Shown here: positions 7,315 through 11,990 of the stretch, one piece after another
How the letters are laid out: each line of letters opens with the position of its first letter
How positions within the stretch are numbered: the first letter of the stretch is position 1
Assembly: GCA_019456245.1 (NCBI GenBank)
Contig: VRUF01000067.1
Span: 1-11,990, forward strand
Origin: Planctomycetota bacterium
GTDB lineage: Bacteria; Planctomycetota; Phycisphaerae; Sedimentisphaerales; Anaerohalosphaeraceae
Direction of reading: 5' to 3'
Length of the DNA: 11,990 bases
Notes under the pieces: model-generated
The model's input: the letters and a program-made list of their open reading frames with translations, nothing else
The model's database searches: none
Told to the model about the DNA's origin: nothing
Program-made: the position numbers and the translations under genes

Positions 7315-7337
7315 ATAGTTTTTTATTGGAGTTTTTT

Positions 7338-7898
7338 ATGCGACGTAAGTTGGCTATTGTTCCTGAGAGGTGTTCGGGGTGCAGGGTTTGTGAGATCGCC
7401 TGTGCTGTTCATAATCAGGGAGTGAATAATCCTAAGAAGGCGCGGATACGCGTTACTGCGATTTATCCTCATCCTGTTGTTCGTATGCCGGTTGTTTGCA
7501 GCCAGTGCAAAGATGCCAAGTGCATGGCGGCGTGCCCTACCGATGCGATATTCAGCAAAGACGGGGTTGTGCAGATCACCGATGACGAGTGCATCGGGTG
7601 TCATGCGTGTGTCGATGCCTGTCCTTTCGGGGCTATGTATATTCATCCGGACTACGATGTTCCTTTGAAGTGCGATATTTGCGGCAATAGTGACCAGCCG
7701 CAATGTGCGAAGATGTGCCCTACTGGGGCAATCACTTTTATCCCGGAGCATGTGTTCGGGCAGGCTCATCGGCTTAACAATGTTTTGTCCTATGCTCATA
7801 TGAAGGAAATCGAGTATATGGAAAAAGGCGAGCCGAAGAAACTTCACTATGCAGATAATAATGCCGCTGATCGCGAAGAGTCCGGAGGTGCGAAATGA
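7338..7898 (+). CDS. Polyferredoxin with four [4Fe-4S] clusters, AOR-associated electron-transfer subunit (AorA-like), 186 aa
   Basis: This is a DmsB/HycB-type ferredoxin with sixteen cysteines in four cluster-binding sets: Cys12/15/18/22, Cys54/57/62/66, Cys85/88/91/95 and Cys112/115/123/127. After residue 136 the tail is charged and cysteine-free. It would carry electrons between the tungsten enzyme encoded next and other redox partners in the cytoplasm; there is no signal peptide. AOR operons such as that of Aromatoleum (AorABC), and WOR5 of Pyrococcus, have a similar small four-cluster partner. The start at 7338 is preceded by TTGGAG with 6 bases between GGAG and the ATG. An in-frame TTG at 7305 lies upstream of that site and is rejected. 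The stop overlaps the AOR start by 4 bp (ATGA), so the two are translationally coupled and probably form a complex. No AorC-like FAD/NAD(P)H subunit follows. Confidence 0.92.
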   Translation: MRRKLAIVPERCSGCRVCEIACAVHNQGVNNPKKARIRVTAIYPHPVVRMPVVCSQCKDAKCMAACPTDAIFSKDGVVQITDDECIGCHACVDACPFGAMYIHPDYDVPLKCDICGNSDQPQCAKMCPTGAITFIPEHVFGQAHRLNNVLSYAHMKEIEYMEKGEPKKLHYADNNAADREESGGAK

Positions 7899-9709
7899 AG
7901 GAGTATAAAGGCGGTTACTTCGGGAAGATTCTTCACGTTAATATGGACGACGGTTCTACGCGGATCGAAAGCATCGACGACGATTATGTTGAGAAATATG
8001 TCGGCGGGCGCGGGTTTGCGATCAAACTGCTGTGGGACCATCTTAAGAAGACGGGCAAGATCGATCCTTTGGCGGCGGAAAGCATGCTTGTGGTTGCGCC
8101 GGGTCCTTTGACGGGTGTTTATCTGCCCAGTTCGGGTAAGAATTCTTTTGCGGCGATTTCACCTGCGACGGGAATTTACGGCGATTCGAGTATGGGGGGC
8201 GGTTTCGGTGTCGAACTTCGCCAGGCTGGTTATGATGCGGTTGCGATAACGGGTAAGACGAGCGAGCTTAGCTACCTATTCATCGATGATGATGTTATCA
8301 AAATCGTACCCTGTCCTGAACTGGCAGGGAAAGGAAACCTTGAGACTGAAGGACGTATCCGGGATAACCTTGGAGATCATAGCCTTCGTGTTGCTTCTAT
8401 CGGCATTGCCGGTGAAAATCTTGTTCGTTTTGCATGTGTGACCAGCGAATGGAGCAGGAACGCCGGGCGTACCGGAATCGGTGCGGTTATGGGCAGTAAG
8501 AATCTAAAAGCTATCGTGGTGCGCGGGCATAAAGATATGCCGGTTGCGGATTTGGAGAAGGTGATCGAGATATCGGAGAAGGCTTATCATGAGCTTGGGT
8601 CGCATTATATGATGGGACACTGGCAGAGGGTTGGTTTGATGGGTGTGATCGATTATGCCAACGAACTTGGTATTTTGCCTACACATAACTTCCGCGATAC
8701 GCATTGGGAAAAGGCGCATATGATCAATGCTGACGTTATGATGAGCAAGGGGCATAAGATCGGTAATACGGGATGCTTTGGATGTCCGATGTGCTGCGGT
8801 AATATCAACATTGTGAAAGAAGGTAAATGGGCCGGTACCGTCACCGAAGGGCCCGAGTATGAGACTGCGGCGATGCTTGGTTCGAATGTTGGTGTCGACG
8901 ATTTCGCGTCTGTGCTGCGTGCGAATCATCTTTGCGACGATTTCGGTGTTGATACTATTTCGATGGGTAACCTGATCGCGGCGGTGATCGAGGGATACGA
9001 GAAAGACCTCTTAACTCTTGACGATCTTGACGGTAAGCCGGTGAAATGGGGCGGGGATGAGAGGATTATGGAGCTGATCGAGCAGACGGCGAAATGCGAG
9101 TCTATCGGAGCTACTATCGCCCTCGGTGCCAAGGGGATGCTCGCGAGATGGCCGCAGCTTAAACCGCTGATACTGCATGTTAAGGGGCTTGAGCAGTCGG
9201 CGTATGATTGCAGAGGGGCAAGTTCTATGGCTCTTGCTTATGGAACGAGCGATATCGGAGCCCATCATACGCGGGCATGGACGGTTGGAAAAGAGCTTGA
9301 GGCCGGTGCGGACTGGACGAATAAGGATCGTGTGGACCTTGTGATCTATCACCAGCATATCCGTTCGCTGTTCGATATGTTCGGGGTTTGCAGGTTGCCA
9401 TGGATAGAGCTTGGGTTCCATGAAGATTTTTATGCGGAACTTTACAGTGCTGTTACGGGGAAAGAGTTCGGTCTTGAACCTTTGCTCAAAGCATCGCAGA
9501 ATCTTTACGACATGACACGTGCGATCAATGTTGCCCTTGGAGTCAAGAGGAAAGATGACTTTCCGCCTGACAGAACATTTGTTCCTATACATACCGGGCC
9601 GCTTGCAGGTAAGGTATGCGACAAGAAAGAGTATGACGAGATGCTTGGTTTGTACTACAAAACCCGTGGATGGGACGAAGAAGGAAAACCTGGTAATTTT
9701 GCAATCTGA
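7895..9709 (+). CDS. aor: Tungsten-containing aldehyde:ferredoxin oxidoreductase, 604 aa
   Basis: This enzyme oxidises aldehydes to carboxylic acids using tungsten-bispterin and ferredoxin; the reverse reaction is possible with very low-potential electrons. The family architecture is complete and the length matches the archaeal AOR (about 605 aa). The AOR N-terminal domain has GGRG at 37-40, PGPLTG and SGKNSFAAISPATG, and NAGRTG begins at 189. Cluster ligands are Cys294, Cys297 and Cys301 (CFGCPMCC, with an additional Cys300) plus Cys499. The two family D-x-x-G motifs are present, DDFGVD with Asp348/Gly351/Asp353 and DMFGVC with Asp494/Gly497/Cys499. A strong ribosome site, GGAGGTG at 7884-7890, precedes the ATG, which overlaps the ferredoxin stop. 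The exact substrate, and whether it is AOR proper or an uncharacterised WOR/XOR subgroup, cannot be read. The tungsten cofactor and its synthesis must come from elsewhere in the genome. Confidence 0.93.
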   Translation: MKEYKGGYFGKILHVNMDDGSTRIESIDDDYVEKYVGGRGFAIKLLWDHLKKTGKIDPLAAESMLVVAPGPLTGVYLPSSGKNSFAAISPATGIYGDSSMGGGFGVELRQAGYDAVAITGKTSELSYLFIDDDVIKIVPCPELAGKGNLETEGRIRDNLGDHSLRVASIGIAGENLVRFACVTSEWSRNAGRTGIGAVMGSKNLKAIVVRGHKDMPVADLEKVIEISEKAYHELGSHYMMGHWQRVGLMGVIDYANELGILPTHNFRDTHWEKAHMINADVMMSKGHKIGNTGCFGCPMCCGNINIVKEGKWAGTVTEGPEYETAAMLGSNVGVDDFASVLRANHLCDDFGVDTISMGNLIAAVIEGYEKDLLTLDDLDGKPVKWGGDERIMELIEQTAKCESIGATIALGAKGMLARWPQLKPLILHVKGLEQSAYDCRGASSMALAYGTSDIGAHHTRAWTVGKELEAGADWTNKDRVDLVIYHQHIRSLFDMFGVCRLPWIELGFHEDFYAELYSAVTGKEFGLEPLLKASQNLYDMTRAINVALGVKRKDDFPPDRTFVPIHTGPLAGKVCDKKEYDEMLGLYYKTRGWDEEGKPGNFAI

Positions 9710-9750
9710 AAATTCGCTTCGTGAGCTGCACACTAATTGATAGAAAATAG

Positions 9751-9776
9751 ACAGGTATCGCCTATTGCGATTCTGT
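9751..9776 (+). terminator. Weak stem-loop after the AOR gene, possible terminator
   Basis: Arms ACAG/CTGT (9751-9754, 9773-9776) and ATCGC/GCGAT (9757-9761, 9767-9771) form two short stems separated by a 2x1 internal loop, around loop CTATT. GTTTATTATT follows, which is T-rich but not a clean U-run. The site fits the end of the ferredoxin-AOR operon, before the next gene's ribosome site. The structure is weak, so the call is tentative. Confidence 0.3.
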
Positions 9777-9799
9777 GTTTATTATTAAGGTGAAATCAT

Positions 9800-10864
9800 A
9801 TGAATAAGAGACCATTGAAACGGTTGTTTTTGTTATTGTTTTTTTTGTGTTTTTGTGCGGGTTTGCTTGCCCGTACCGTTTATGTTGACGATGACAGGGG
9901 CAATTATAGGTATCGCAGTCGCGGAACCAGGGACAAGCCCTTTCGCACTATAGACAGGGCCATTTCATACATTAACCGAATGAATGAAGAGGAAACTACG
10001 ACGCTTAAGATCGCGCCTGGGATATATACTCTTCACAGGGAAATAACGCTTTCCGGCCCTGAAAATCACAATAGAGGTTCTCGTTTGCGGATCGAGGCGT
10101 CTATACTGCCCGGAGACGTCGGCTGGGAACCGAGGCTTATGCCGGTCATAATATCGGCGTATATGCCGGAAAAAAAGAATGGCGTGACCGAGACATACGG
10201 GTTTAAGATAGAACGAAACAATGTAACTATTCGCGGATTGAAGTTTATGGGTAATCCGGTTTTGAATAATTGGCACTGTTGTATTTCACGTACAAAGAAA
10301 GGGTTTGATGGGCTGATTGTTATGCAATGTATGTTTGTCGGTGGGAAGGATTCTTTGAGTATATATTGCGGGGTTCTTGCAACAGGAGATAAATTCGTTG
10401 TAGATCACTGCGTGTTTTCGGGATGTCATGCGGCAGTGGTTTTCTGGGATGGCAAGGAAAGTATCGGCGGTAAGGGTTGTGCGATAAAACACTGTATCGT
10501 TGAAGGTTCTCATATCGCCGGAGTGTGGACATGTAAGACGGACGAGGATTTTGAATTTCGCAATAATGTCGTAACCGGAGGCGAGTATTTCTGGATGCGT
10601 AAAGAAGGCGACAAGATGAAATATCGCCTGGAAGATTGTGTGATAACGGGCAATAAGTATTACTCGGGTTATGGAATTGCCACAGGAGCAACGGGACAAA
10701 CGGGAATGGAAGTAAGCTTTAGCGAAAAAGGGGTTGTCAAGGACGGTGCAGTTGTTCTCGTGAAGGATAAGCAAAGCGACTGGTATCTGCATGTTGCCAA
10801 AGGCAGTGCAGGAAGTGAACTTGATGCGGGATTGTTTTCATCACGAAAGACAGAGGAGAAATGA
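9800..10864 (+). CDS. Exported right-handed parallel beta-helix protein (DUF1565-like start), 354 aa
   Basis: A signal peptide is clear: basic MNKRPLKR, a long hydrophobic core (LFLLLFFLCFCAGLLA) and probable cleavage before RTVYVDD. Residues 26-60 (VYVDDD, then DKPFRTIDRAI) resemble the start of DUF1565/pectin-lyase-fold proteins. Successive coils carry a repeated x-C-hydrophobic-hydrophobic-x-G pattern, with equivalent positions Leu147, Cys177, Cys204, Cys232, Asn256 and Cys280. The spacings of 30, 27, 28, 24 and 24 residues are those of a PbH1 beta-helix. The fold is common in polysaccharide lyases and surface proteins, but I see no catalytic signature, so binding or lyase activity are both open. 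AAGGTGA at 9787-9793 stands 6 bases before the ATG. It lies 90 bp after the AOR gene on the same strand and is probably a separate unit. A palindrome begins immediately after its stop. Confidence 0.85.
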   Translation: MNKRPLKRLFLLLFFLCFCAGLLARTVYVDDDRGNYRYRSRGTRDKPFRTIDRAISYINRMNEEETTTLKIAPGIYTLHREITLSGPENHNRGSRLRIEASILPGDVGWEPRLMPVIISAYMPEKKNGVTETYGFKIERNNVTIRGLKFMGNPVLNNWHCCISRTKKGFDGLIVMQCMFVGGKDSLSIYCGVLATGDKFVVDHCVFSGCHAAVVFWDGKESIGGKGCAIKHCIVEGSHIAGVWTCKTDEDFEFRNNVVTGGEYFWMRKEGDKMKYRLEDCVITGNKYYSGYGIATGATGQTGMEVSFSEKGVVKDGAVVLVKDKQSDWYLHVAKGSAGSELDAGLFSSRKTEEK

Positions 10865-10878
10865 TACCCTTTAGGGTA
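10865..10878. repeat. 14-bp near-palindrome, copy 2 of the repeated motif
   Basis: TACCCTTTAGGGTA differs from the perfect palindrome at 4140-4153 by one central base. It begins at the base right after the beta-helix stop codon (TGA, 10862-10864) and lies about 93 bp before the phosphatase start codon. Both copies are followed by an AT-rich stretch with CGCG at the same offset. It could be an operator for the phosphatase gene or a member of a dispersed repeat. No strong promoter is visible in 10879-10970; TACAAT at 10941-10946 is a possible -10 without a good -35. Confidence 0.55.
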
Positions 10879-10970
10879 ATAAAATTTCGCGTTGAAAATT
10901 ATAAGGCATTATTGGAAAAGTATTTACCCACGCATTAACGTACAATTTTTTAGTAGGATGGAATGAGATA

Positions 10971-11747
10971 TTGAAGGATTTTTTGAGTGAGATCGTGCTG
11001 GCAGCCGGGGAGTTGTCGCTGGAATATCGGAGTCGGCTGGAAACTTTAGAGGTTAGCCGTAAATCCCGGCGGGATATGGTGAGCGAGGCGGATATTGCTA
11101 TTGAGGATTTTCTTGTCGGTAAGATACGGGGGAAATATCCGGGGCATTCTATTCTTGGCGAAGAGAGCGGCGAACATGGCGGCGAGAAGTGCGGCCAAAA
11201 GTGGCGTTGGGTTATCGATCCTATTGACGGAACTACTTCTTTTGTTAGGGGGCAGCCTTTTTATTCGATATCTGTTGCCGTTGAAAAAGACGGAGAGGCG
11301 GTTTTAGGCGGGGTTTATGCTCCGGTTCTTGGTGAGATGTTTATGGCGGAGAAGGGTAAGGGGGCATATCTTAACGGAAAATCCATCCGAGTATCCAAAG
11401 AAAGCAGGCTTTGCGATTGTGTGATGGCGACGGGTTTTGCGTGCGTTCGTAACGATGCCGAGCATAATAACCTCGGATACTTCGTTCGGATATTACCTGA
11501 GATCACGGGGGTTCGACGATTTGGTTCGGCAGCGGTTGATCTTTGCTATGTCGGGTGCGCCAGGGTTGACGGATTCTGGGAGCTAAATCTAAATGCTTAC
11601 GATGTGGCGGCGGGAATGCTTATCGCTCAAGAAACCAATGCGAAGATAACAGATCTTTCAGGCGAGCCGGTTAGCGATTATAAGGAAATCGTTTGTACAA
11701 ACGGCTTGATCCATGAGGAGTTTATTCGGTTATTGGATAAAAAATAA
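10971..11747 (+). CDS. Inositol monophosphatase family protein, 258 aa
   Basis: This Mg2+-dependent, Li+-sensitive-type sugar phosphatase fold has the metal-binding motifs GEESG (Glu64-Glu65) and DPIDGT (Asp83, Ile85, Asp86, Thr88) and the C-terminal YDVAAG (Asp211). The usual tryptophan before that aspartate (WDxAAG) is tyrosine here. It would hydrolyse inositol phosphate or a related sugar/nucleotide phosphate in the cytoplasm. Close relatives include SuhB and histidinol-phosphatase HisN, which cannot be told apart by motif alone. The length is normal. The start is TTG at 10971, because no ATG or GTG lies in frame before the conserved region. GGATGGAATGAG upstream supplies several weak ribosome-site matches. 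The gene is convergent with the partial gene at 11765, 17 bp away. Confidence 0.9.
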   Translation: MKDFLSEIVLAAGELSLEYRSRLETLEVSRKSRRDMVSEADIAIEDFLVGKIRGKYPGHSILGEESGEHGGEKCGQKWRWVIDPIDGTTSFVRGQPFYSISVAVEKDGEAVLGGVYAPVLGEMFMAEKGKGAYLNGKSIRVSKESRLCDCVMATGFACVRNDAEHNNLGYFVRILPEITGVRRFGSAAVDLCYVGCARVDGFWELNLNAYDVAAGMLIAQETNAKITDLSGEPVSDYKEIVCTNGLIHEEFIRLLDKK

Positions 11748-11764
11748 ACCGCTGCCTTTCTTTG

Positions 11765-11990
11765 CTATTTGTTTTCTTTGTTTTCCATTTTTTCAGCAAG
11801 GTCGGCAAGGCGATACTCAATCTCTAACAGTTTTTCACGGGTGTTTAATTCAGAGCGTTCTACGATGGCCTTGAGCAATCCGGCTGCTGCCATAACTTCA
11901 AAAATCAGTACAGAAACGAGCATCTTAATTGCAATGGCAGGGTCTGAAAGTTTTCCTGCGTTAACTAAAGTTATGGATGCTATAATTACA
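11765..11990 (-). CDS. C-terminal 74 residues of an unrecognised membrane protein with a charged helical tail (runs off window)
   Basis: An open frame enters from the right edge and stops at TAG (11765-11767). A hydrophobic stretch at the visible start (VIIASITLV) and a second one (about residues 18-42, including KMLVSVLIFEVMAAAGLL) look like two membrane segments. They are followed by a strongly charged amphipathic helix (about residues 44-74, including TREKLLEIEYRLADLAEKM) that could form a short coiled coil in the cytoplasm. Codon use and reading-frame integrity support a real gene: no stop occurs over 74 codons and the amino-acid make-up is coherent. I do not recognise the family and assign no function. 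The missing N-terminus and the gene upstream of it would decide its role. Confidence 0.65.
   Translation of the reverse strand, partial: VIIASITLVNAGKLSDPAIAIKMLVSVLIFEVMAAAGLLKAIVERSELNTREKLLEIEYRLADLAEKMENKENK

Noticed and set aside
9011..9733. 240-codon minus-strand frame opposite the 3' half of the AOR gene
   Set aside because: It shows no domain, signal or ribosome site, and the AOR frame on the other strand is certain.

Overview
The window looks like chromosomal DNA of a strictly anaerobic, Gram-negative-type bacterium. It holds oxygen-sensitive iron-sulfur and tungsten/molybdenum-pterin enzymes, and a Tat-exported lipoprotein sulfatase with a cysteine-type active site. The mix of secreted sulfatase, exported beta-helix protein, aldehyde:ferredoxin oxidoreductase and soluble NAD-linked formate dehydrogenase would fit an anaerobic Planctomycetota/PVC-type sediment or gut organism. 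That placement is inference from gene content; there is no rRNA or tRNA here to test it. Layout: positions 1-3102 (minus strand) hold a three-gene operon in the order NuoE-like, NuoF-like, catalytic alpha subunit (cut by the window edge), encoding a soluble NAD-dependent formate dehydrogenase whose subunit design matches the electron-bifurcating HydABC/FDH group. A sigma70-like promoter lies just upstream (3157-3184). Positions 3196-4116 (minus) encode a calcineurin-like metallophosphoesterase. A 262-bp divergent intergenic region follows and carries a perfect 14-bp palindrome. 

Positions 4385-7206 (plus) hold miaB (tRNA methylthiotransferase) and, 11 bp later, a Tat/lipoprotein sulfatase. 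Positions 7338-9709 (plus) hold a two-gene operon: a 16-cysteine polyferredoxin overlapping by 4 bp a tungsten aldehyde:ferredoxin oxidoreductase (AOR). It is preceded by an extended -10 candidate, an interrupted 14-bp stem-loop and a tandem heptamer. Positions 9800-10864 (plus) encode an exported right-handed beta-helix protein. A near-copy of the 14-bp palindrome starts right after its stop codon. Positions 10971-11747 (plus) encode an inositol-monophosphatase-family enzyme. Positions 11765-11990 (minus) hold the C-terminal part of an unrecognised membrane protein with a charged helical tail, convergent with the phosphatase. 

How the genes could work together: the formate dehydrogenase would interconvert formate and CO2 with NAD(H) and possibly ferredoxin. 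The AOR/polyferredoxin pair would interconvert aldehydes and carboxylic acids with low-potential electrons. The two share a need for pterin cofactor and could share a ferredoxin pool, but they lie in separate transcription units and no direct link is shown. The sulfatase and beta-helix protein suggest use of sulfated or complex polysaccharides. The most unusual non-coding signal is the pair of TACCCTTWAGGGTA palindromes at 4140 and 10865, whose flanks also match (31 of 42 positions). I saw no CRISPR array, insertion sequence, tRNA or rRNA, and no gene-free stretch above 300 bases. I did not find a clearly new multi-gene system.
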